Of a stretch of DNA of 64,000 bases, positions 1-10,921 are shown in pieces. Made by a program: the position numbers and the translations under genes. This DNA comes from Pyrenula massariospora (taxonomy: Eukaryota > Ascomycota > Eurotiomycetes > Pyrenulales > Pyrenulaceae), in NCBI GenBank assembly GCA_021030905.1, contig JAGFMI010000003.1:1240001-1304000 (forward strand), read 5' to 3'. The notes beneath the pieces were generated by a model. The model saw nothing but the letters and a program-made list of their open reading frames with translations, did not search any database and was not told the origin of the DNA. The stretch's first letter is position 1. Each line of letters starts with the position of its first letter.

Positions 1-1661
1 GACGCGGACTATCAAATTTGGAGCGAACCGAATCCTGCCTTGGATGGCCGCAAGCTGCATCTCGGAAGGAATAAGTTCCTCAGAGGTACGAGCGGCGCCA
101 ATGGAACGCTTTGTATCCGTGGATGCAAAGATGACTATGATGCGTGGAACATTCTGGGGTGGTCGGGCGAAGAGCTTTTCAAGTATATGTCGAAGGCGGA
201 GACCTTCAAAAATAAACCATGGTTCGACACTTCCGAGGAAGCACATGGACACTCCGGCCCGGTTCTAACAGCGCCTCACGACAATGCTCCTATCTCAGAT
301 CTCTGCCTGAAGTTCTTTCAGGACATGGGACTGTCGCTCAACCCTGATATGTTCACCACTGGGGGTAGTAACAATGGCTGTGGTCATGCTGTTAGAACGA
401 TCTACAAGGGAGTACGAACTACGGCTGCCGACTATATCACTGGCACCAATGAGAAGCCCAATATTGATATCAAGACCCATTTTTATGTCGATAATCTCAT
501 CCTCGAAGGTGAACGGGGAAATTTGAAGGCTATGGGCGTCCAGACAACGACTTCGAAAGGCGAAACGTTCAAATTTAGCGCTGGTAAAGAGGTGATTCTC
601 TTCGCTGGGGTTTATGGCAGTCCTGCAATTTTGATGCGTTCTGGAATCGGCTCTAAGAGTGAGATTGAGAAGCATGGGATTCAGCTACCTGGTGTCGGTA
701 AGAACCTCATGGACCACATGGTGAGATGAACGGGATCCGAGTCTTGGGGCTTAGATTGACATCTGTAGGTAATGCTAATCTTCTACCAAGTCTTGCAACC
801 TGGCCTCACAAATGACCACCTAATCTGGCACACTGGCGCTTGAGACAAATCCGCAGCTCAGTACAAGGAATCACACACGGGATTCATGTCTCAATTTCCA
901 TTTGGATCATTCGCCTTTGCCCGGATCGACGACAGGCTGAAGGACTCGCCGCTGTGGCAGCAAGCGAAGCGCGAACATGGCCTCGACCCTATGGGCCTCA
1001 AGCCTTCTCAACCTCAAGTTGAATTCTGGAACACCGAGTATTATAGTCCCAAATACCTTTACAAAGATTTCCCCTCTGACGAGCAACATGCATTTGCTCT
1101 AGCGGTCGAGTTCTTTTCTCCCAAGTCACGTGGACACGTCACGCTCAAGTCTAAAGATCCTCTTGAGAATCCCATCGTTGACCACAAATACCTGAGCGAT
1201 CCTCTCGACATGCTCGTATTCTCTGAAGCGTGCAACTACGCGAACGAGATAGTGACGAAGGGGGCTGGGACCAAGGACATTGTTGCCGGCTCGTGGCCAG
1301 AGTCCCTGGGCTATCAACACTTTACAAAAAGGGAACAGTGGGAGCCGATCTTACGGTCCAGGGCAGATACATGTAAGTTCTCGCGCCTTCTGAGCCTTTA
1401 CCGCTTCAAAATTTTGACCCCATGAGGATGACAGTATACTGATAATGATCAACTGTAGGCTATCACCCCGCAGGCACATGTAAAATGGGCCACGATGACA
1501 ACCCAATGGCTGTGCTCGACCCGGAGCTTCGAGTTCGTGGAGTGTCTGGCTTACGTGTTGCAGTTGCGAGCGTGATGCCTCTCTTGGTGACGGGACATCC
1601 GCAGATGGCATGCTATGGGATCGGGGAGAAGGCCGCTGATTTGATCAAAGCAGTGGCGTAA
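1..1661 (+). CDS. GMC oxidoreductase, 5' end outside window, with an in-frame TGA
   Basis: FAD-dependent glucose-methanol-choline oxidoreductase, probably oxidising an alcohol or aldehyde. The frame is open from base 1, so the N-terminal Rossmann motif lies upstream. Visible family features are [16 protein letters not shown] near the start, GVGKNLMDH before the first intron, the LTNDHLIW segment, and the C-terminal [10 protein letters not shown] with GHPQ near the end. Exons are 1-720, 769-1372 and 1459-1661, with introns 721-768 (GTGAGA...TAG) and 1373-1458 (GTAAGT...TAG). Odd point: in exon 2 a TGA at 841-843 interrupts an otherwise collinear frame (HTGA[13 protein letters not shown]), replacing one residue. 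CGA to TGA would fit RIP or a point mutation. An intron 790-861 would remove it, but has a poor GTCTTG donor and would delete conserved residues. The gene may be a young pseudogene. Confidence 0.8.
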
Positions 1662-2803
1662 ATAGGGAAAACCGAGAAAGATATATAGCTACTTCAACTA
1701 GACGAGGAGCTGAGTAAATACGAGCGTTGAAAGTCCAATCGCCAAGACGTTTGTCTTCTTCTAGTTGTCCATAGTATTCGTACTTTTACTGTTATAGTAA
1801 TACGGTCAAGATTTTGGATAGCACTGTTAGATGAAGTTAAAAATGTCAAGATAGATTTATAGAGTTGTCTCCTTGAATGCCTTTTTTCTTGGTGCACATT
1901 CTCAGAAAAGCTCTAGGATGAGTATAATGTTCTAGCAATAGCGTGGATATTATACGAGAACTATTGCTAAGATCTACACTTCTGAGCGCTACTTGAGCAT
2001 TCAACACTACCGATCCGAAGCAAGGCGTTTTGGGGGCAGGATTGGGAAAAGCAGCATGACGTGCAAGTTCAATGAAGAACTGTTGGGAGAAGAATTGGAA
2101 ATCCTCTGTCGATGTTTTAGGGAGCCGAGGGCTGGGGTGGAGTTGTGAATATTGTTTGTTAGGTGACGTGTGTCTCTGGGCAGGTGGCGTGCATGTCTTA
2201 TGCTAGATGGACAGAAGATAGGGTGGAAGTAAAGAAGTCGTTGACTATTCAAATTGCTCTCTCCGTCCGGTTGCAAACACAAATCGTGGCGCTACCAGCA
2301 ACTCACCAGCCATTCTTGTGTGAGCTCCTACGGCGTGATGTCCCGCTTCTAGCCCCCCCGCGGCCATGCCAGACAACGCGTGCCCAGGCTCCACCACCCT
2401 CAGATCAATCAGATCAACCCTACCCTGAAGCTCCCATCAAAAGAAGAAGATTTCTCGTAGTGGAGATCCTCTCGTCTGATCTCAGATTCTTTCCGTTGGC
2501 CTTGTGAGCTGTCAGTGTCCCCCAGTCAGGCAACGAAAACTACGTCTAGTCCATTATCTGTGCTTGGCATGCATGGGAGAGCAGATTCCGGCAGTAAACC
2601 AATGAAAGCACAGGCTCAGAACGAGGCTTCAGCTCACCCTGACATTGCATGGAGGCTATGACGGCGCTCATTGGAAATTATAAAAGCCTTGAATGGCAGC
2701 TTGGAGCAGGGAATTCAGAACATATGTTTTACTACTACCATATTGTACACGGCATTCATGATAGAAATCTCAACCTCTTATTACAAACACATTGATCGCA
2801 TCA
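1662..2803. other. Intergenic, no supportable gene
   Basis: Short unrelated open frames on both strands only; no domain or consistent splicing seen. A TATA box for the next small gene lies near its 3' end. Confidence 0.5.
2679..2685 (+). promoter_or_regulatory. TATA box (TATAAAA)
   Basis: TATAAAA about 120 bp upstream of the ATG at 2804, a plausible core promoter for the small membrane protein. Confidence 0.4.
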
Positions 2804-3095
2804 ATGCTGCTCTCGACTGAGACTATCGTTGCTATTGTCAGCGTGCTCGTTGCAGCCCCGTGCACAGCCATCACGTTATGGCAGTGCGTTAAACGCCGCG
2901 ATGATAGCATGCTATTAGGTACTTTTTAGTCATTCCACTAATTTCATGAAAATACTAATAATGCAAGATGAAGTTAGATATAAATGGCAGAGGACGTACG
3001 AAGTACATGGTATTGCCCGACCTGATGTTGCTGCAGCAGGGCGGACGGAGATGGCACTTGAAGCTGGCATCATTCTGTTGTCTCGGCCTCGCTAA
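2804..3095 (+). CDS. Small single-pass membrane protein (80 aa), hypothetical
   Basis: Two exons, 2804-2918 and 2968-3095, joined across a 49-bp intron (GTACTT...CAAG with TACTAATA branch site) give 80 residues and a whole number of codons. The N-terminal stretch from residue 6 to 28 is hydrophobic (IVAIVSVLVAAPCTAITLW) and is followed by the basic QCVKRR, as in a one-pass membrane anchor with a short cytosolic tail. The tail contains RYKWQRTYEVHGIARPD. Neither exon is long enough to stand out as an ORF; the evidence is the combination of TATA box, consensus splice sites, branch point and frame. I do not recognise a family. Small fungal proteins of this design are common and unstudied. It could also be chance. 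Confidence 0.5.
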
Positions 3096-3759
3096 ACGAG
3101 TTCATATCTCAGCCAAGTAAATGACCCGTGCAGCAGAGCTATTGAAATGCAATGGCTTTAGAAGGGAACATAAGAGCCAATATGTTGCGGCTTTAAAACT
3201 GGAGCACAGCAGATCTGGCACCCACTATTGTGACATGGCCAAAATGTTCAAGAAAATGTGTCAAGGCTAACTGATAGATCGGAATCCTGAACCTAAGTAG
3301 CTTTGGAGGGTATGAGATACACAGCAAAATGAGTCAGCAGGAAAGTGTCAGAGACTTGGTCGAATTGGCAGGTCATTTCCGTCGGGGACATTTTTAGAAC
3401 GACTTCAAATGCTAACAGTAGCACTAAATCCATAAAGTGCAACCTTCATAGATCTGCCTTCAACGCTTGCAGGCAGAAGCGATGTTCTGTTGTACAAATG
3501 ACGTCGGTAGCCGGACTAAAATTGAATCAAGGCCAGATTCTGCCAAGAGGGAATTTCTTGGCACAGATTCTGTCTTCTCACCAATCCCATCGATGCATTT
3601 GACCGCAAGGCTGGAGTAGTCAGCTTCCGGAAAAAGACGCTGAGGACATGTCTACTGCTACAAATAAGGTGCCGGCGGATATCATTGAAACGCTTCTTCC
3701 GCTGAAGATATTTCATCCTTCCCACGTGCTACGAGGAATCGCACCTTTGCTACCCCAAG
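3096..3759. other. Intergenic, no supportable gene
   Basis: Only short frames without recognisable domains. Confidence 0.5.
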
Positions 3760-6700
3760 ATGCCTTCTACCGCAATTAGCCGCATGGATGAACGAGACTG
3801 GGAATCCCACAGAAGTCTTCTTGAGAGACTTTACCTTGCAGAGGACAAGCCTTTGCATGAGGTGATGTCATTCATGGAGAAGGAACATGGGTTCGTCGCA
3901 AAGTATGTTTTTAGATCGGGTCCTAGCCTGTATGTTAGTCATGCTAAAGCAAGCAAGGAAAAACCAGTATGAGAAATACCTCGTGAACAAATGGAAGCTG
4001 CGTAAAAACGCAGATTCAATGAAGTGGAAAGCGGTCATCCCAGTGATTTGTCATCTTGAGCAGACTGGGAAGCCGTTTGAACTGTGGATCGATGGGGAGA
4101 AGAAATCTGCCCAGACAATACGCAAAGAAACGAGGCGACATGCTCGTTCATATCATGCACAATCCTATTCAGGTGATGCACTCGCCAATACTCCTCTGTT
4201 TTATTGCCTAACGTGTCCACAGCTTTTCTAACTGAGCTTCCCCAAGGGGTGGTAATCCGCGAACCTCTTTTTAGCCCAATGCCGCAGATAATTTCCGACC
4301 TACCTTTCCATGGTCTTGAAAGATATCTCTGCGTGAGTTCGCCAATGTTCACAGCCAATAAACTGTCCAATATGTCAACCAACGTTGCCATTACGAGCTC
4401 CAACCCAATCAGCAATTGGAATTTAGAGAATAGGATTGTGAAAGCGCTGGAAGTCGTTGCGCCTTGCGAGAAAGAGTGGAGTGAAACTTTCAACTTTTCG
4501 TTCTCGACTCCAAAGACTCAAGGCTTGACCTCTCCTCTTCATAGGAATATCTTATTCTCTGCTGCCAACAACTTTGCTGGTATCGACACCCTTCCTAAGA
4601 AAGCTATTCTTGAATTCCTGCGGCACGAGACAAGTGAATTTCTATACCAGATGATACTCTGCGCGAAAGACTATTATACGGCACAAGCAATCGCTCTAAA
4701 CCTTTTTAGAGCTTCGATTGAAACCGGAGATTCCAAAATGGCTGACTTCCTTATTCGACAATCTTATCTAGATATTCAGCTAAATCGTTGCATATGTTCT
4801 GAAGAAGGTAGAAAGTGTACTCCAATTGAAAGAGCCGCATCATTGCAGCACAAGAACCTCGTCAGGACTCTGCTCGAGCATGGTGCTGATGTCAATTTGA
4901 GTCATCGGGACTCGTCAGCCGTGCACTTAGGCGTGCTCGAGTATAGTGCTTTCTTCGATTGGAGCTGTCCGAGTCGGTTACGGGTACCCTCGGGTGTGCT
5001 CGAGTGCGCAGTCCATGGCCAATATTCTAGATCCTCCACCAACAGACTGCAACCCTGGCCTAATTCAGACTTACTCAAAATGCTGGTGGAGGCTGGAGGC
5101 GATCTCAACTACCATTATCTACAAAGGCTCATCATTGGTGATAGAAAAGGAGACGTATTATGTTCAATAATATCAAAGCATGCTGCAAAGAGGCATCAAG
5201 AATGGAGCAATGAAAGATTCTTGAAAGACATCTTTGAACATCAGGATCGTGAGATATCGCTGGAGATCTTGGGAATCCTGCTTGAGAACGGAGTAGACCT
5301 TAGTGATTCTGGAATACTTGATCCGCTTGCCGCTCGCGGCGACCTGTCTATGGTGAAGCATCTCTTTAATGTTGGCGCCAGTCTGACCGTTCATACATTG
5401 ACTCATGCAATTTCAAGTGGAAATCTAGCCCTTGTTCAATTCCTTATGGATCATGGGGCTAAAACGACGACCCAGGACTTTGATAAGATGACACCGTTGG
5501 CAACGGCAATATGCCTCCAAGACCCTGAGATCCTTGACCTCGTTGTGAGTCATGACAGCCTTACATCTTTAAACAATTTCGCATATTTTGAATCTGTATT
5601 CAAAGCAGCATCGGAGGTGGGAGACACAAAATGGCTCGAGTATTTGGTCAATTTCAGCAACCACTTTTCCGGAGATGACTTGGATCGCCTGCTTACATTT
5701 GCTGTAAAATACGACCAAAATAAAGCTGCTTTAGCGTTTATTGCTGCCGGAGCTGACCCCAGTGGAGGACGGCTACAACATCACGAAATTCGCGGGGCTG
5801 GACCTCCTCTGTACGATGCTTTGAGAAGCTGCAATGTCACTCTGGTCCACGCATTACTTGATGCCGATGTATATCCGAATTACGAAATCCTTGACCGGTA
5901 TCGGGAGTCGCCGATCGAATTGGCTGTAGAATGGGGAGATCGTTGCATCGTCCAGACGATGATCCTGGCTGGTGCCGATGTTAACGCCTTTAATGTTCGC
6001 CCAGCCTTGTGCAGGGCAGTGAAAAAAAAAGATAAAGAGATGGTTGATATTCTTCTACGTGCTGGAAGTGATATCAATAGTCCTCGTGCAATCCAGAGCG
6101 GCGAAACGGCTCTGAGAGCAGCAGTTGAGAGTGGAGATGCTGACATGGTCCACTACGTCCTCGAGTGCGGAGCAGATCCTCATGATCCAGTCGCCTTCAC
6201 CGTGTCATTGAAAGAAAATCCAGCAATGTTTGACGTGTTGCTGCAAAAACATGTTACTCGTTATCCGAAGGGTCGCAAAGGCTGGGGTGGAGAAGTACTG
6301 ATGAGAGCGACTGATTCTGGTGATCTCAAATTGTTTACGAAAATGCTGCAACATGGGGTAGACGCAAATCAATTCCCCATACATATACCACGGGCTATAT
6401 ATGAGGATGATATGCCGGCTAGATATTTCTTCACAACGCCAGCTAGATATAAGGATAAAACGCTATTTGGATCAGACGATACAAGGTCAGCTGAACCTGA
6501 GGATACAATGTCACTTGGAGACGAAGATACAACGCCAGTTGGATGGGACGATACAATATCAGCTGAATCTGAGGATACAACGTCACTTGGAGACGAAGAC
6601 ACAAGGCGATTTGGATACAATAGTATAACGCCATTTGGATACGCAATTGCGAAATCGAAAGATATTGGTAATAATTTCGCTGAGCTCCTACTGCAACAAA

Positions 6701-7356
6701 AGCAGAAAACGGACTGCACTACGGAGACTATTGTGTCTAAAATCAGGGTTCGTGAACAATATGTGTCGCTATATCACAAGGCAACGGCCTTTTTGGCTGC
6801 AATTGGAACAGAGAATACCTCCATTGTTGAGCTTCTACTGAGGCATAACGCGGACGTTAACCATCCTGCCAAATTCGGGGTCAAGCGTACTCCTCTACAA
6901 AGAGCTGCAGAGTTAGGCAACATGGAGATAGCTGAATTACTATTAAAGCGTGGCGCAGATGCCAACGCACCAGCTGCACGGAGTGGAGGGAGCACTGCCC
7001 TGCAGTTAGCAGCGATGAAGGGATACATTCTCATCATTCAGCTATTGCTTGAGCACGGGGCTGATGTGAACGCCCCTGGAGCAGCTTTCGACGGCAGAAC
7101 CGCTTTGGAGGGTGCTGCGGAGCACGGCCGTTTGGACACAGTGGCGGTGTTATTGAAAGCTGGCGCTGGGCAGGGTGGGAATGCTGAGAGACAGTTCGCG
7201 CGGGCCATCGCTTTCGCCGAAGAGAACGGCTACAGCTACATCGCCGATCTGCTCAACCAGTATATACTGAAGGGACGTGTCTGCAGTGGACGGGAAATGT
7301 TTGAGGACTTAATGAATTGGGATGGGGACGAGGGAGTGCATTCTTCAGAGCAATAG
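3760..7356 (+). CDS. Clr5-domain ankyrin-repeat protein (1163 aa)
   Basis: Three exons: 3760-3902, 3958-4172 and 4223-7356, introns 55 and 50 bp. The splice joins restore a Clr5 domain at residues about 5-65: DERDWESHRSLLERLYLAE, EVMSFMEKEHGF, then YEKYLVNKWKLRKN. Clr5 is a fungal N-terminal domain named after a fission yeast silencing factor and is often fused to ankyrin or TPR arrays. The rest is an irregular ankyrin array, clearest around residues 215-235 (LVRTLLEHGADVN), 570-680 and the last 230 residues (AELLLKRGADANAP, IQLLLEHGADVNAP). A hydrophilic insert at residues about 864-919 is coded by a 24-bp minisatellite. Likely an intracellular scaffold; no enzyme domain is visible. The start is the ATG that opens the Clr5 domain; no other in-frame ATG fits better. 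Confidence 0.85.
6454..6621 (+). repeat. 24-bp minisatellite inside the ankyrin gene
   Basis: Seven consecutive 24-nt units, six of them starting GATACAA or GACACAA (6478, 6502, 6526, 6550, 6574, 6598) and a diverged one at 6454. Units 1-3 and 4-6 form a 72-bp duplication. They code for 8-residue units such as DTMSLGDE and DTTSLGDE, so copy changes keep the frame. Confidence 0.9.
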
Positions 7357-8652
7357 ATTGAGTTTTGCTTCACCAAGAGAACGGCTTTAGCGAATAGGGA
7401 TTGCTGTATCGAGCTTGCGGTACCTAACAACGACGACATAGTTAGATGGTCTACCTTTGCTGGCTGTGCTGAGAATGCGCTAGTACTGCCGATGTTTCAA
7501 CTAATCGTAGTCCTGGCACAAACTTTCTGGCTACACAATGGTATTTTCTCCACCAAAACTTCTATAGACAAATAAGAGCGTGCAAGACCTGCAGCAGGAG
7601 CCCGTCTATTTTTGCACGCATTCCTTTTGGCCCCTATGAGTACGGAAAGTAAAGACTTATTGAAGAGCTCCGACACCCATGATCTAGAAAGTCGGGAACC
7701 AAAGCGGGCTCAAGACACCGCGATCATATTTTCACAATTTTGGCGCCAGGAACGATAGCTGTCAATGACGCATACTAGTATCTCGTGCCAATTACTATAT
7801 AGATTGAGACGTATATCGAGGCTAGGTGTCACAAGTCGTGGCCCATCTGATTGTTAGTCCTAGCACCCGCCCGGCGTACATGGGATGCGCCATGACTTCT
7901 GACACCGAGCCTCGTATTTAAAAGATTTTTTATTCACTTTCCGACAGAAAAAGTAACATCTTGGTAAAGAATTTACATAATCATCCCCATCATAGAGCTT
8001 CGCTAAAGCTTTCGATCATTAGTACATCTCAAGACCAAGGACAGCAGGCCGACCCACTTTGCCTAACAAGAGAAGGATCCCGTCTCGAATCCTGCAAATT
8101 GTCAGCATCACATTCGCACTCGCTTACTTGTTTACGAGCGTATCACTCATTAGAAGTAGTGTCCTAGTGAAGAATATGGTTCGGCAGCCCGAATAGATTG
8201 ATTACTGCGTGCCGAGCTCCGTGCTCCGCGACGAGGATAATTATACAAATTCCTTGCTAAGATATAGTTTTTTTAAGTCGCAAAACGAATAAGAGGTCGC
8301 TTGAATATGATTTTCCAGCTTGTACAATAGCTAGCACGAGATAACTGAGAGCCTCGACAATTCTCTGATCTTCCCCTGTAACGTCTTGTGACGGGATTCG
8401 CGTTCTATGAAGAGTCTTGCTAATATAACAAACTCTGTGGGTGGCATATACGAAGGATGTTTAAGCAATTTTACAAGCGACGGTCTCAGACCCTAGCGCA
8501 GGTAATTTTTCCGAGAAGCGAGAAACGACCGCATAGGGATATTGTGCAGGCAAGGGGGTCTGAGCCGGCGGAGATAAGATTTTGACGGTAGATTTCTCCT
8601 TGAAAGGAAATTCATGGGATTATGGAAGCACAATGTTCCTGCTCAGATGGAG
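7357..8652. other. Intergenic with an inverted-repeat element
   Basis: AT-rich, no supportable gene. It holds the palindromic element at 7817-7914, described separately. Confidence 0.5.
7817..7914 (+). mobile_element. 98-bp MITE-like palindromic element, copy A
   Basis: The ends are CGAGGCT and AGCCTCG, and about 30 bp at each end are inverted repeats of each other with roughly four mismatches. A second copy of exactly the same length lies at 40441-40538; I count 19 differences over 98 positions, with CTGATTGTTA and CCGCCCGGCG invariant. It codes for nothing. The flanks both carry TAT, a possible target duplication. Alternatively a structured RNA gene. Confidence 0.65.
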
Positions 8653-8659
8653 TATAAAA
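8653..8659 (+). promoter_or_regulatory. TATA box (TATAAAA)
   Basis: TATAAAA 105 bp upstream of the ATG of the cysteine-rich secreted peptide, at a normal core-promoter distance allowing a short leader. Confidence 0.5.
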
Positions 8660-8763
8660 GAGGGAAGCATCTCCCCTTACTTCTTCGCAATACCAGCATC
8701 TCAGAACACTTCATCACAGATTTTTTTTCTCGAGGAAAGATCAAGAAATACTACCATATCATA

Positions 8764-8991
8764 ATGTACCTCAAACTGTCTCTTTTCGCTACGGCTTTTA
8801 CAGCTTTGCTCTTGAGCCTCGCGTCCGTTGCCAGCGCAGACGAAGTATGTGGGACCGTGCTCGCTAACGAAGGGCCTTTTGCCTGCCGGACGAGTGCAGG
8901 TCTTTTCGAGTGTACCAACCAGAACACAGGCGGGGGTCATACCTGCTGCTGTTCGGTCGGCGATGGACGCAATATCTGCAACTGTGGTTGA
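8764..8991 (+). CDS. Small cysteine-rich secreted protein (75 aa), effector-like
   Basis: Single exon. Residues 1-25 form a clear signal peptide with hydrophobic core LFATAFTALLLSLASVASA ending at ASA-D. The mature part of about 50 residues has eight cysteines, including a CCC triplet (HTCCCSVG) and a final CNCG, which predicts a disulfide-knotted peptide. The start is the ATG before the signal peptide; an upstream in-frame ATG at 8614 would bury the signal and is rejected. A TATA box lies 105 bp upstream. It stands alone between non-coding stretches. Function unknown; size and cysteine pattern fit secreted effectors or antimicrobial peptides, and I do not recognise a family. Confidence 0.75.
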   Translation: MYLKLSLFATAFTALLLSLASVASADEVCGTVLANEGPFACRTSAGLFECTNQNTGGGHTCCCSVGDGRNICNCG

Positions 8992-9907
8992 CTTTGCTGT
9001 ATAGTTTCTAAGGTATGTCCGGGATATCGAGGGTTTTTGCAAGTCAAGCTTATGAGGCATGGCAGGTCGATGTACAGATACCCTCCACGATCACCACTCT
9101 CGTTGAACATATTGCTTCTAGTCTTTTCTTTTGTTCGCCTCTGAAACTGCTATTTGAGCTCATGCTGGAGAAGTTCGGTGGATAGTCGAATATGGATCGA
9201 GGTGAAATCTTGTCATCGCCGGATGAGAATCGGCCAATTTGGATGTTTTTGAGCAGGCACCAATTCATTCCTTTGATCGTCTATCTTTAGACGCTGACCA
9301 GTCCATGTTCATAAAAATTCCGTAAACATATCAATCGTAATTGGTAATCAACTCTCTCGGCTACTATCCAGACGACATCGATGTCAAAAATACTCCTTCG
9401 TAAAGCTTTGTATGAGGATGGGCATCGTGTACATGGACCGATGACACAAAGAATAGACTAAACGAGTAAAGACTAGAGCCTGGCGTTATTTTTTGAGTTT
9501 CAAGTGCAAACCTCTTGGTAATGATGCATGGACGGCTTTTGAATGAGGAAGCGGTCAAAAAGGTCAGGGAAGAGTATCCGCCGCGCCCCGGCGAAGATCA
9601 CACTCGACAATGGAGCGCCAGTGAGAGGCATGTTTTGGGGGAGGGATGAAAACGTGATAGAATGAATCTGTGCAAGGGAAAGGGCCAACGAGGTTTTTGA
9701 GCTTGAAGAGCGGTCTATGGTTAGAAGAGCTTTTATGCAAACGATACAGCCGCGTGCTGACCGAGCAAAATCTTCTTGATAATTACAAGAGGTAGCAATA
9801 TAAAAGATCTTCGTATTTCTTAATTTTTATCCTCTGGGATTCAAATGAACCGATTCCCGGCGCAGGTGGGAATAGGGATGGTTGGGGGAGTGGGGGGGGG
9901 GGAATGT
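8992..9907. other. Intergenic, no supportable gene
   Basis: Short open frames only. A G-rich tract (run of G at about 9891-9902) sits next to the decayed gene that follows. Confidence 0.5.
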
Positions 9908-10300
9908 TTAGCTGACCTTGGAGATCTCATAGACGGGCCTTTGGCCTTGTTTATTGGTATGGTCCATAAACTCTAATCTCCAGGTAACCTTGTTCGCAGC
10001 ATCCTTCTTCCTCTTCTTCGAGAAAATGATAGTATTCGCTTCATCAACTAGCGCCCGCTAATTATTTAGTAAGCTGTGGGCGGAGGCGATGGTCAGCCTG
10101 CGCTCGTTTTTCGGATGGAGATAAGACAGGAACAGGCTATCCGAAAACCGAGTGTAGGCTTTTACGTAAGCCTTTAGGATAGCGATGTATCTCTGCTTTG
10201 CTAGATCGTCATCACAGTAGAGATTAAGCTAGACGCTATCTGGATCTATTTGAAATACCCCAGAGAAGTAACTGGGGTAATGGTGATTTAGCGGTCTGCG
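9908..10300 (-). pseudogene. Decayed coding fragment, family not recognised
   Basis: Read on the minus strand from 10300, one frame stays protein-like for 131 codons and is broken only by two TAG codons before its terminal TAA. Recognisable coding texture includes HHYPSYFSGVFQIDPDSV, DDDLAKQRYIAILKAYVK, SYLHPKNERRLTIASAH and RALVDEANTIIFSKKRKK. Both TAG codons could come from CAG by C-to-T change at CpA, the pattern left by repeat-induced point mutation. No start codon is evident at the upstream edge. I cannot name the parent family; it may be a relic of a repeated gene or element. Confidence 0.45.
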
Positions 10301-10921
10301 AACTTAGTGTACCGTGTGAGCAGGAATGGCGCTACCGGAATTGCTCATTGGAGGACTTACGGCTGAGTGGACAGGAATGGGCCATGGACCGTTATCGACA
10401 AAATCGACAAGAACGGTTTCGAGATTACTTTCGGAGCCCCGCACTTCCACGCTTGGGCAATGGTTGAGGCCATTGACGTAGATTGTCATCCGCTCAAGAA
10501 CAACACCGAGCCCTTAAAAACCTTCCTTTGTACCAGGCCGAGCATTGGCGGAGAACTGCCATGCGTGTCAATTCACATTGGCAAATCGATGTCTCGCAAA
10601 TGGCACGAGCGATAAATAGGCTTCAGCAACGAGCTCAAGCGGGGCAGTGAAGGCGAAGAGAGACGGCATAGGCGCCGGAGAACGGAGCTACAGGTACACT
10701 GCTGCAATAGGAGTGGGAACGAGGATACTACCATAATTTCATGCAGCCACGAAATGATTTCATCTTTTAATAGCAATAGGCATCACTTGTTCCGTTCAAG
10801 GCAAAACAAGGCGAGGCATTGCTTTGTTCTTATGCCCAAGAGTGATGTACTCCCCTTTCAATCTCTGCGAGCTGCATTTTCGGTATCAGCATCACGGTGT
10901 TGGCGTCTCGACATGCCGATC
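10301..10921. other. Intergenic, no supportable gene
   Basis: All three plus-strand frames stay open for part of 10330-10480 and give plausible-looking but conflicting peptides; none shows a domain, so no gene is called. Confidence 0.4.

Noticed and set aside
6369-6719. Long antisense frame with Ser/Val repeats opposite the ankyrin gene
   Set aside because: It is the reverse reading of the 24-bp minisatellite and has no independent support.
9885-9902. G-rich tract considered as a functional G-quadruplex
   Set aside because: Only one long run with two short ones, in otherwise featureless DNA; nothing links it to a gene.
10330-10615. Open plus-strand frames downstream of the relic
   Set aside because: Three overlapping frames are open at once and give conflicting peptides without domains.
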